In this document: piece after piece, positions 7,468-14,827 of the stretch
How positions within the stretch are numbered: the first letter of the stretch is position 1
Layout of the letters: every line of letters starts with the position of its first letter
Origin: Alphaproteobacteria bacterium
GTDB taxonomy: Bacteria; Pseudomonadota; Alphaproteobacteria; Rhizobiales; JAKIUO01
Direction: 5' to 3'
DNA: 33,789 nt
Assembly (NCBI GenBank): GCA_024280475.1
Contig: JAJRQA010000253.1
Location: 1 to 33,789 of the forward strand
Translations under genes and position numbers: made by a program
The notes under the pieces: generated by a model
What the model was told of the DNA's origin: nothing
The model's input: only the letters and a program-made list of their open reading frames with translations
The model's database searches: none

Positions 7468-7878
7468 TTATTTGACCTTGGCGGTTTTAGGGTCGACATG
7501 CCAAATCACGACGTGATAGTGGGGTTCGGCGACACCTGGATGGCCTGCATTATAATAAAAATCTACTGAACGGGCTTTTTGACCAGCAACCCCGAGATTT
7601 GAGAATTTTTTCTTGGCCTGCATATCCTTCATAGGGATCATATAGATGCTACTTACCAGCTTGCCGTCTCTGCCATAGGCGGCGAAAGGTCCAGCAGGCA
7701 GAGTTTTTGGGTTCACATATAGCGAGCCCATGCCGGGCAAAAAACTTGGCAGTTTTACGAGCTTGCTCACTTGTTGATAGCTGCCTTTTGGCGGTTCGGT
7801 CGGGCTGGCCATCTCGGCAATGGCGGATCCTGCAAATCCAGTTACCAGGGCAAGCGATATTATTGAGGTCTTTAACAT
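7468..7878 (-). CDS. Secreted His-containing protein, partner of the cupredoxin
   Basis: This 136-residue protein has a signal peptide (MLKTSIISLALVTGFAGSAIAE). The mature part contains LPSFLPGMGSLYVNPKTLPAGPFAAYG, a middle stretch IYMIPMKDM, and a C-terminal GHPGVAEPHYHVVIWHVDP in which four histidines cluster. This could bind copper, but that is inference. The general shape resembles proteins annotated as DUF5602/TTHB210-like; I am not certain of that assignment. The ATG at 7878 is supported by AAAAAAGGA eight bases upstream; a start at 7914 would include the ribosome-binding site in the coding region. Its stop codon abuts the cupredoxin start, so the two are likely one periplasmic module. 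Confidence 0.8.
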   Translation of the reverse strand: MLKTSIISLALVTGFAGSAIAEMASPTEPPKGSYQQVSKLVKLPSFLPGMGSLYVNPKTLPAGPFAAYGRDGKLVSSIYMIPMKDMQAKKKFSNLGVAGQKARSVDFYYNAGHPGVAEPHYHVVIWHVDPKTAKVK

Positions 7879-8078
7879 AAGACGTTCCTTTTTTAGTTCT
7901 GTGATGTTTTTCAATATAGGCGTCGGCCTCGAAGGGCGTGGGTCAGTTCGTTTTATCTCACCCAGTCCGGCCTGTTCACTCGCCTATACCCCATAAACGC
8001 GAGCACGCCGAAATAGGTTCCCAAAATTTTAGGGAAAGGCAATTGCTCATCGGGAGAACATCCTGCTAAGACCCTCTC

Positions 8079-8894
8079 ATGTCAGAACCCACAAAAATTA
8101 AAAATAATCCCCTTGCCCCTGTGGTGATATTGGCCGAACCGCAGCTTGGCGAGAATATCGGCACGGCCGCGCGGGCCATGGCAAATTTTGGCTTGCAGGA
8201 ATTGCGGCTGGTGCGCCCGCGTGATGGCTGGCCCTCCGAGAGTGCTGACAAGGCGGCGGCGGGGGCATTGTTTGTTACCCAAAATGCCATTGTCTATGAC
8301 AGTATGGAAGAAGCTGTGGGCGATTTGACCTATGTTTATGCGACAACGGCGCGGCCGCGTGACATGCATAAACCCGTGGTGTCGCCACAATCGGCGGCGC
8401 GCCAGATCCATCAACGCAGCAAAGAGGGAGAGGGGCGCTCTGGCCTGATGTTTGGACGCGAGCGCTGGGGGCTCAATAATGATGAGATCGCCTTGAGCGA
8501 TGCGATTTGCATGGCGCCAGTGAACCCTGATTTTGCCAGTATCAATATTGCCCAGGCGGTTTTATTGATGGGCTATGAATGGTTCAAGCAGGGCAGCAAG
8601 GTGACGCTAGGGCGCAAAACCGAATTTGATGGCATGGATGGCGAGGGTATGGGCATGGCGGCCAAGGACACTCGCCCTGCCACCAAAAAAGAACTGATCG
8701 GTTTTTTCGAACATCTGGAAAAAGAGCTCGATCATGCAGGTTTTTTGTGGCCGCCAGAAAAGCGCCCCAATATGGTGCGTAACCTGCGACATATGTTTCA
8801 CAGACTGCAGGCAACGGAACAAGATGTGCGCAGCCTGCGTGGTATAGTGTCCTCTTTGTCACGAGGTCCTGTTAGTAAAAAACATAAGGATTAG
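8079..8894 (+). CDS. trmJ: tRNA (cytidine/uridine-2'-O-)-methyltransferase TrmJ
   Basis: This is a SPOUT-class RNA methyltransferase that 2'-O-methylates position 32 of tRNAs with S-adenosylmethionine, a cytoplasmic role. The 271-residue length matches TrmJ. The three SpoU motifs are present: motif 1 EPQLGENIGTAARAMANFG (residues 20-38, with the catalytic Asn and Arg), motif 2 GLMFGRERWGLNNDEIA, and motif 3 APVNPDFASINIAQAVLLMGYEW, which forms the trefoil-knot SAM pocket. The C-terminal helices (residues 205-255, ending in RNLRHMFHRLQATEQDVRSLRGI) are typical of TrmJ. No Shine-Dalgarno lies at normal distance; GGGAGA is about 20 bases upstream, so the mRNA may be leaderless or have an unusual leader. 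Confidence 0.93.
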   Translation: MSEPTKIKNNPLAPVVILAEPQLGENIGTAARAMANFGLQELRLVRPRDGWPSESADKAAAGALFVTQNAIVYDSMEEAVGDLTYVYATTARPRDMHKPVVSPQSAARQIHQRSKEGEGRSGLMFGRERWGLNNDEIALSDAICMAPVNPDFASINIAQAVLLMGYEWFKQGSKVTLGRKTEFDGMDGEGMGMAAKDTRPATKKELIGFFEHLEKELDHAGFLWPPEKRPNMVRNLRHMFHRLQATEQDVRSLRGIVSSLSRGPVSKKHKD

Positions 8895-9018
8895 GGGCTG
8901 CCTTATTCCCGCCGTCTTTGTGCGATGACGAATAGCACACATAAAAAGTTGGGGGTATGGTACTGATCAATTCTGCTTGCATTTGAACAACGACAGAGTT
9001 GATCATTGGGGTATTAAA

Positions 9019-9723
9019 GTGAGCACCATCGAATATGCCAGGGGCCAAAAAAATATGAGCATGATAATGCATAGAAATAAAAATGCCGATTCTGAACTCC
9101 ACACCCGCTCTGTTTGGCGCAGTGTCAATACTGTGATCGCAGCTTTTGGGATGGTGCTTGTCGTCAGCGCGAGCTTGCCACAAGCAGCTGTTGGCGCGGA
9201 GCCCAAGAAGCAGCTTTCCAGTAAGGCTGTCAAATATCTTATGAGCCTGACCTGGGCAATCATGCCTGACAAAATCAAAGGCAAGGATGGCAAGGAAGTT
9301 CCCATCGATAAAACCAAGCGCGACGAAGCACAAGTGCCGCTTGATGATGCCCGCAGGGTCATTATGGTGGCAAGGCGTTCTGCACATGCGCAGATCTGTA
9401 AAATGCCAAAGCTGCAAAAAGCCAATTATCGCACCATGATGAAATTGGAAATGAACACCAAAAAATGGTCGCGCAAGCAAATCGTCTATCTCAATCAATT
9501 ACACCTGTTTACGGTCATGTGGCTGACAGGCAATGTGACGATTTCCGAAGATAATGCCAAAAAAGACGAGAAGAAAAAGAAAGTCCAGATCTGCACGCCT
9601 GAACAGCAGGTCAAAGTCAGGGCGCAGATCGAAAAATATTTGAAAGCCAATCCTTTGCCTGAAAAAATGGCCAAAAAAGATAAGCCTGCCAAGCAAGAAA
9701 AAACGGCTAAAAAAGACAAGTAA
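9019..9723 (+). CDS. Secreted lysine-rich protein of unknown function
   Basis: I do not recognise a family. From the GTG at 9019, which has GGGG seven bases upstream, the product has 234 residues. A hydrophobic signal region (VNTVIAAFGMVLVVSASLPQAAVGA) sits about 35 residues in, preceded by an unusually long polar N-terminus. Starts at 9055 (ATG) or 8977 (TTG) are possible. The mature part is helical and basic, with the segment QICKMPKLQKANYRTMMKLEM and an isolated ICTPEQQVKVRAQIEKYLKANP. The final 20 residues are a low-complexity Lys/Ala tail (KKDKPAKQEKTAKKDK). Two cysteines in the mature region could form a disulfide. murI starts 13 bases after its stop, suggesting one transcript. Confidence 0.72.
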   Translation: MSTIEYARGQKNMSMIMHRNKNADSELHTRSVWRSVNTVIAAFGMVLVVSASLPQAAVGAEPKKQLSSKAVKYLMSLTWAIMPDKIKGKDGKEVPIDKTKRDEAQVPLDDARRVIMVARRSAHAQICKMPKLQKANYRTMMKLEMNTKKWSRKQIVYLNQLHLFTVMWLTGNVTISEDNAKKDEKKKKVQICTPEQQVKVRAQIEKYLKANPLPEKMAKKDKPAKQEKTAKKDK

Positions 9724-9736
9724 GGCTGATGGGATC

Positions 9737-10564
9737 GTGACGGCGCTAAAAACCCCAAAAATCATTGTCTTTGATTCCGGGCTTGGTGGCTTGACGGTTT
9801 ACCGCGAGCTGCGTGCCGCACTTCCAGATGCGCACTATCTCTACGTCGCCGATACGGATGCATTTCCCTACGGCAATCTTCACAAAGACGAGCTGATAAC
9901 ACGGCTACTGGTATTGTTTGATCGCTTGATTGAGCGCGAGAACCCCGATGTTTGTGTGATCGCCTGTAATACGGCGAGCACCATTGCTCTGGCTTCCCTG
10001 CGAGATCATTTTGACGTGCCGTTCATTGGCACAGTGCCAGCCATCAAGGTCGCAGCCCAGCAATCACGCTCGAAGCTGTTCTCGGTTCTGGCCACTCCGG
10101 CCACTGTGGCGCAGGACTATACGCGTGAGCTCGTGAAGCGCTATGCCGGCTCGTGTGAGGTGACGCTTGTGGGGTCACGCAATCTGGCGGGGCTTGCCGA
10201 ACAGTTTATGCGCGGCGAAAAGGTCGATGAGGACAAGCTGCGCCATGAGATTGCGCCAGCCTTTGTTACAATAGGCGAGGAGCGCACAGATTGCATCGCG
10301 CTTGGCTGTACCCATTACCCGCTGCTGACAGATCTGATGCGCGAGGTTGCCCCGTGGCAGGTCACTTATATTGACCCGGCTGCTGCCATTGCGCGTCAGA
10401 CCGAGGTGGTAGTATCGCAAGCAAGTGAGCGCCCGTGCACAGGCGCCTCGATGATTTCAAATCAACTGGTTTATACCGGAGGCGATGGCATCGGCGAGAG
10501 CATATCGACCTTTTTACAGACTCTTGGTCTGGTTGATGTGTTCCATGACGAGATCATCGGCTGA
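9737..10564 (+). CDS. murI: Glutamate racemase
   Basis: The enzyme interconverts L- and D-glutamate, supplying D-Glu for peptidoglycan. The 275-residue protein has the cofactor-independent racemase layout: IIVFDSGLGGLTV with the conserved Asp and Ser near residues 13-14, the first catalytic cysteine C77 in IACNTASTIAL, and the second, C191, in GCTHYPLL. GTVPAIK and ATPATVAQDYTRELVKRY are further family segments. The start codon is GTG, with AAGG about ten bases upstream. It overlaps nothing but ends eight bases from the oppositely oriented nadE stop; no terminator is visible in that gap, so the two transcripts probably overlap at their 3' ends. Confidence 0.95.
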   Translation: MTALKTPKIIVFDSGLGGLTVYRELRAALPDAHYLYVADTDAFPYGNLHKDELITRLLVLFDRLIERENPDVCVIACNTASTIALASLRDHFDVPFIGTVPAIKVAAQQSRSKLFSVLATPATVAQDYTRELVKRYAGSCEVTLVGSRNLAGLAEQFMRGEKVDEDKLRHEIAPAFVTIGEERTDCIALGCTHYPLLTDLMREVAPWQVTYIDPAAAIARQTEVVVSQASERPCTGASMISNQLVYTGGDGIGESISTFLQTLGLVDVFHDEIIG

Positions 10565-10572
10565 CGACCAGT

Positions 10573-12249
10573 TTAAACAGGGTCACGAAATTTGTTGGTG
10601 ATGGGGTAGCGGCGATCGCGGCCAAAATTGCGGCTGGTGATCTTGATACCCGGCGCGGCCTGGCGGCGTTTATATTCCGCGATATATAAAAGATGCTCGA
10701 TCTTTTTGACCACGTCTTTATCGTGGCCCTTGTCGATAATTTCTGCCACTGACATTTCGCGTTCCACAAGACCTTCCAGAATATCGTCGAGCACTTCATA
10801 GGGCGGCAGGCTGTCATCGTCGCGCTGATCTTCTCGTAGCTCGGCGGAGGGCGGTTTGGTGATGATATTTTGCGGTATGACAATACCATCCGGGCCAAGC
10901 GCTCCTTTGGGTCGATGTTTGTTACGCCAGCGGCACAAGGCAAACACCTGCATTTTATAGACGTCCTTGATGGGGTTGAAGCCGCCGTTCATGTCGCCGT
11001 AGATCGTCGCGTATCCCACGGACATTTCCGATTTGTTACCCGTGGTCACCAGCATCAGATTGAACTTGTTGGAGATGGCCATGAGCATCACGCCTCTGGT
11101 GCGTGATTGCAGATTTTCCTCGGTCACGTCAGTTTTGTGATCCTTGACAAGCGGTGCCAGCTCTTGCAAAAAACCTGTCACGGGTTTTTCGATGGGCAGG
11201 GCGTCATAGGGAACATCGAGGGCCTTGGCGCAGTCTTGGGCATCCTTGAGGCTTTCATCCGAGGTATAGTGATATGGCAGCATAACGCAATAGACGCGGG
11301 ACGGTCCCAGTGCATCAACGGCGATGGCTGCGCAAATGGCGCTATCGACGCCCCCCGACAAGCCCAGCACGACCCCTGGAAAACCATTTTTCTCAACATA
11401 GTCGCGCAAGCCCAGCACTAATGCTGCGTAGATCGCGCCCTCGCCATTGGCCCAGCTTTGCTTGTCGGCTTCTTCACATACCCAGTCCTTGCCACTTCTG
11501 GTCCAGTTGGAGATCAGCAGGGCAGGGGCAAAGTCCGGGCCTTGCAAGGCGAGGCTTTGATCGGCGTTACGAATAAAGGAGCCGCCGTCAAATACCAGTT
11601 CATCTTGTCCGCCCACTTGATTGACATAGAGTAAGGGCAGGCCCGTTTCCTTTATGCGTTGCTCGGCAATTTGTTGGCGGGCCACTTGCTTGTCAGCGCT
11701 AAACGGCGAGCCATTGGGGACCACAAGGATTTGCGCACCCTGCTTGGCAAGATGGCCACAAATATCGCCATTGCTCCAGATATCTTCGCAAATGGGTGTA
11801 CCAAGCTTGACCCCTTTGATCTCGATGGGTTCTGGCAGGGGGCCGGTATCAAAAACCCGTTTTTCATCAAATACCGAATAGTTCGGCAGATCGCGCTTGA
11901 ACACCAGTTGTTTGACCTTGCCATCTGCAAGCAGCGCAACGGCGTTATAGAGCTTGTTATCTTCGCGCCATGGCGTGCCGATCAGCATCATTGTTTCGCT
12001 GTCTTTGGTGAGTTTTGCGAGGGTCTTTATGGCGTCCATGGCGGCTTTTTGAAAAGATGGTTTGAGGATCAGGTCTTCGGGGGGGTAACCCGTGATAAAC
12101 AGCTCGGTGAACACCACTAGATCGCAAGAGGCTTTTTGCGCCTCTTTAAAGGCTTTTTTTGCCTGTTTGGCATTGCCGTCCAGGTCGCCAACGGTCGGGT
12201 TGAGCTGGGCAAGTGCGATATGTAATTTGCGGGGTGTTTTATGAGCCAT
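10573..12249 (-). CDS. nadE: NAD+ synthase, glutamine-hydrolysing
   Basis: The enzyme makes NAD+ from deamido-NAD+ with ATP and glutamine. From the ATG at 12249 the product has 558 residues, the usual size of the two-domain glutamine-dependent form. The N-terminal nitrilase-type glutaminase domain has the Glu-Lys-Cys triad: E49 in VVFTELFITGYPPEDL, K118 in LVFKRDLPNYSVFDEKR and C154 in GTPICEDIW. The C-terminal synthetase domain has the ATP-pyrophosphatase loop LGLSGGVDSAICAAI (SGGVDS at 298-303), then TTGNKSEMSVGYATIYGDMNGGFNPIKD and PSAELREDQRDDDSLPPYE. A longer frame starting with TTG at 12321 adds 24 residues without a ribosome site and is rejected. It is convergent with murI. Confidence 0.96.
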   Translation of the reverse strand: MAHKTPRKLHIALAQLNPTVGDLDGNAKQAKKAFKEAQKASCDLVVFTELFITGYPPEDLILKPSFQKAAMDAIKTLAKLTKDSETMMLIGTPWREDNKLYNAVALLADGKVKQLVFKRDLPNYSVFDEKRVFDTGPLPEPIEIKGVKLGTPICEDIWSNGDICGHLAKQGAQILVVPNGSPFSADKQVARQQIAEQRIKETGLPLLYVNQVGGQDELVFDGGSFIRNADQSLALQGPDFAPALLISNWTRSGKDWVCEEADKQSWANGEGAIYAALVLGLRDYVEKNGFPGVVLGLSGGVDSAICAAIAVDALGPSRVYCVMLPYHYTSDESLKDAQDCAKALDVPYDALPIEKPVTGFLQELAPLVKDHKTDVTEENLQSRTRGVMLMAISNKFNLMLVTTGNKSEMSVGYATIYGDMNGGFNPIKDVYKMQVFALCRWRNKHRPKGALGPDGIVIPQNIITKPPSAELREDQRDDDSLPPYEVLDDILEGLVEREMSVAEIIDKGHDKDVVKKIEHLLYIAEYKRRQAAPGIKITSRNFGRDRRYPITNKFRDPV

Positions 12250-12372
12250 AAACGATTGTTTAGGGCCTGTTGCGTCTGGCCGCAAGAGCTGGTCTTCATC
12301 TATCGTGAAGACTTTGCCCAAACTTTCCCATGGTTTTCTCAGGGCTTTCTCTGGGCTTTCCCAAGACTTTGC

Positions 12373-12401
12373 TTGTCAGCCCGCCTCAAAACCACTATAA
12401 A
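12373..12401 (+). promoter_or_regulatory. Sigma-70-type promoter of the rpmI-rplT-pheST cluster
   Basis: TTGTCA (12373-12378), a 17-base spacer, and TATAAA (12396-12401) match the consensus at five of six positions in each box. The predicted start near 12408 leaves a leader of about 125 bases before rpmI. I see no recognisable L20-type leader fold or infC. Confidence 0.6.
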
Positions 12402-12531
12402 ACCTCTTCCTGAACAGTCCGGCGGGGCATGCCGTGGCCGTTCTTTAAGCGCAAATCAGGGATATTTGGGTTGGTTCTGCCTATAGCGGCGGGCCTCACG
12501 CTTATCCCATATCTGATCGGAGATGACGCAA

Positions 12532-12729
12532 ATGCCCAAGATGAAAACAAAAAGTGGCGTGAAAAAACGCTTCAAACTGACCTCCAAAGGCAAAGTCCGT
12601 GGTGGCCAGGCTGGTAAACAGCACGGCATGATGAAGAGATCCAAGAAATTTATTCGCAATGCGCGGGGCACAACATTGCTCGCTGATTGTGATGCCAGAA
12701 TCATCAAGAAATTCATGCCATACGGCTAG
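12532..12729 (+). CDS. rpmI: 50S ribosomal protein L35
   Basis: This small basic large-subunit protein has 65 residues from the ATG at 12532, exactly the normal length. Family marks are [37 protein letters not shown] and a C-terminal [20 protein letters not shown] at 12519-12522 is nine bases upstream of this start; an ATG at 12523 lies directly on the site and is rejected. It is first in the cluster with rplT, 55 bases downstream. infC, which often precedes rpmI in other bacteria, is absent here, where nadE is divergent instead. Confidence 0.95.
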   Translation: MPKMKTKSGVKKRFKLTSKGKVRGGQAGKQHGMMKRSKKFIRNARGTTLLADCDARIIKKFMPYG

Positions 12730-12784
12730 GTTTTCGATTTTAAATTTCTGCAGATTTTAATTTCCCAAGTTTGAGGAGACGTTC

Positions 12785-13150
12785 ATGTCACGTGTAAAAA
12801 GAGGCGTTACAACTCACGCCCGCCACCGTAAAATTATCAAAGCCGCCAAAGGCTATTATGGCCGCCGCAAAAATACTTTCCGCATTGCCAATCAGGCCGT
12901 GGAAAAAGCCGGCCAATATGCTTATCGTGACCGTAAGGTCAGAAAACGGAATTTCCGCTCGCTGTGGATCCAGCGCATCAATGCTGGGGTTCGTGCCTAT
13001 ACCGATAACGCCATGACATATGGACCGTTTATGAACGGTTTGGCCAAGGCTGGTATCGAAGTTGACCGCAAGGTTCTGGCTGATCTTGCCGTTCATGATG
13101 TCGATGGCTTTAACGCTCTCGTCGATCAGGCTAAAGCGGCGCTGAAATAA
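12785..13150 (+). CDS. rplT: 50S ribosomal protein L20
   Basis: L20 is a primary 23S rRNA-binding protein needed early in 50S assembly; in several bacteria it also represses its own operon. The 121-residue product has the basic N-terminal arm ([33 protein letters not shown]), followed by the globular part [49 protein letters not shown] lies about seven bases upstream of the ATG. It is second in the rpmI-rplT-pheST cluster. Confidence 0.97.
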   Translation: MSRVKRGVTTHARHRKIIKAAKGYYGRRKNTFRIANQAVEKAGQYAYRDRKVRKRNFRSLWIQRINAGVRAYTDNAMTYGPFMNGLAKAGIEVDRKVLADLAVHDVDGFNALVDQAKAALK

Positions 13151-13162
13151 GAGTTTCGATTG

Positions 13163-13199
13163 CGCAGGGTGCAATACGCTTTGCTATTGGCACCTTGCG
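13163..13199 (+). other. Hairpin between rplT and pheS
   Basis: CGCAGGGTGC (13163-13172) pairs with GCACCTTGCG (13190-13199) over 10 bp with one G-U pair and a 17-base loop. No T-run follows, so it is not a plain terminator. It could be a processing site or a partial attenuator between the ribosomal protein genes and pheS. I see no Phe-rich leader peptide like enteric pheM. Confidence 0.4.
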
Positions 13200-13223
13200 G
13201 TTACGGCAATTGGGGTGCAGGAC

Positions 13224-14306
13224 ATGTCGGAAATCAAGCAGCTGGAAACTCAAATTCTTGCGGCCATCAAGGCCAGCGATGATCTCGCTGATCTTGAAAG
13301 TATACGTGTCTCGGCGCTAGGCAAAAAAGGCAGTGTTTCGGCTTTGATGAAGGGGCTTGGGCAATTGCCGCCGCAAGAGCGCAAAAGCTTTGGCCAGCAG
13401 GTCAATGGCGTCAAACAGGCACTCAATCAGGCGCTTGGCGACAAGAAAACGGCGCTTGCAGATATTGCGCTTGCCGCGCGGCTGGCCTCCGAAAGCGCCG
13501 ATGTGACGCTTTCTGTGCGCACAGGACCCATGGCCGAGGGCCGCATTCACCCTATTTCGCAAGTCATGGACGAGATCAATGAGATTTTTGCCGATATGGG
13601 TTTTGATATCGCCGAGGGTCCCGATATTGAAGACGATTTCCACAATTTTACGGCTCTTAATATTCCTGCCGAACACCCGGCACGGCAAGAGCAAGATACG
13701 TTCTATTTCCCCAAACGCGCCGATGGCTCAAGTCTTGTTTTGCGCACTCATACCAGCCCCGTGCAGATCAGAACCATGTTGTCGCGTAAGCCGCCGATCC
13801 GTATCATTGCGCCGGGCCGCGTTTACCGCATTGACAGTGATCAAACCCATACGCCGATGTTTCATCAAGTCGAGGGACTAGTGATCGACGAAGAAACCCA
13901 TATGGGTCATTTGAAGTGGGTACTGGAAGAATTTCTAAAAGCCTTTTTTGAGGTTGATAATGTGCAGATGCGCTTTCGCGCCAATCATTTCCCGTTTACC
14001 GAACCTTCGATGGAAGTAGACGTTCGCTATAAAAGAGTTGGCAATGAGGTGCGGATAGGCGAGGGCGACGAGTGGATGGAGATCCTTGGCTGCGGCATGG
14101 TTCATCCCAATGTCCTGAAAGCCGTTGGCTATGATCCAGATCAATTACAGGGCTTTGCGTTTGGCGTTGGTATCGATCGGTTGGCCATGCTGAAATATGG
14201 CGCACCCGATTTGCGCGAATTCTTTGCAGGCGATATGCGCTGGCTGAAACATTACGGGTTCGGGGTGCTCGATGTGCCCACTCTCGCGGGCGGACTTGGC
14301 TCCTAG
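13224..14306 (+). CDS. pheS: Phenylalanyl-tRNA synthetase alpha subunit
   Basis: This is the catalytic subunit of the alpha2-beta2 enzyme that charges tRNA-Phe. The product has 360 residues from the ATG at 13224. An N-terminal coiled-coil tRNA-binding arm (about residues 1-90) is followed by the class II core. Motif 2 covers [12 protein letters not shown] and [26 protein letters not shown], and motif 3 is [50 protein letters not shown] lies between. GGGG at 13211-13214 is nine bases upstream of the chosen start; GTG at 13215 is possible but adds only three residues. Unusually, a cytochrome gene separates it from pheT. Confidence 0.96.
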   Translation: MSEIKQLETQILAAIKASDDLADLESIRVSALGKKGSVSALMKGLGQLPPQERKSFGQQVNGVKQALNQALGDKKTALADIALAARLASESADVTLSVRTGPMAEGRIHPISQVMDEINEIFADMGFDIAEGPDIEDDFHNFTALNIPAEHPARQEQDTFYFPKRADGSSLVLRTHTSPVQIRTMLSRKPPIRIIAPGRVYRIDSDQTHTPMFHQVEGLVIDEETHMGHLKWVLEEFLKAFFEVDNVQMRFRANHFPFTEPSMEVDVRYKRVGNEVRIGEGDEWMEILGCGMVHPNVLKAVGYDPDQLQGFAFGVGIDRLAMLKYGAPDLREFFAGDMRWLKHYGFGVLDVPTLAGGLGS

Positions 14307-14335
14307 AACAATCTAAAATCAAAAAGGAACATAAT

Positions 14336-14797
14336 ATGAAATTTCTTTGGGCAGCATTGCTTGCATCATGGTTGGTGATCGGCGGACTGGTTTATCTGTT
14401 TTTTATCAAGGGTTCGGTGGCGACGGCCACTGATGGCCGCACGGCGATTGTGCTCACTGAGGGAGAGCGAGATTTTGTCCTTACCGAGATGCGCGGTTTT
14501 TTGACCGCCGTGCAGCAGGTCATCGAAGGCATTGACGAAAAAGACATGAAAAAGGTAGCCGAGGGAGCCAAAGCCGCGGGGGCCGCTGCGACCGCAACCA
14601 TGCCTGGTTCCTTGCCACGCAAATTGCCGCTTGGTTTTAAGCAGATGGGCCATCCGACCCATAAAGCCTTTGATGAGCTGGCAATGGAGGCATCCGATAT
14701 CGGCGATGCCGGTCAGGTGATCAAGAAACTTAGTGCTCTTATGAATAACTGCGTCGCTTGCCATGCCACTTATAAGCTAGAGGTCGGCGCGAAATAA
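14336..14797 (+). CDS. Cytochrome c'/c-556-like protein, inserted between pheS and pheT
   Basis: The product has 153 residues. The N-terminus (MKFLWAALLASWLVIGGLVYLFFIKG) is a signal anchor or uncleaved membrane helix. A four-helix-bundle-like region follows, and the covalent haem motif CVACH (C139, C142, H143) is near the C-terminus, as in cytochrome c' and c-556 (CytC_2 fold). M52 in LTEMRGFLTAVQ sits where c-556-type proteins place the sixth ligand, so a low-spin electron carrier is possible. The start has AAGGAA eight bases upstream. The gaps to pheS (29 bases) and pheT (30 bases) are short, so it must be cotranscribed with them. No link to tRNA charging is known to me. Confidence 0.88.
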   Translation: MKFLWAALLASWLVIGGLVYLFFIKGSVATATDGRTAIVLTEGERDFVLTEMRGFLTAVQQVIEGIDEKDMKKVAEGAKAAGAAATATMPGSLPRKLPLGFKQMGHPTHKAFDELAMEASDIGDAGQVIKKLSALMNNCVACHATYKLEVGAK

Positions 14798-14827
14798 CCT
14801 TCGCGACTTTCACCAAGGATTTGAGAT

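Noticed and set aside
12249-12321. Longer nadE start at TTG 12321
   Set aside because: It adds 24 unconserved residues without a ribosome site; the ATG at 12249 gives the family's normal N-terminus.
12429-12617. Plus-strand open frame of 62 codons overlapping rpmI
   Set aside because: It overlaps rpmI in another frame and has no family resemblance.
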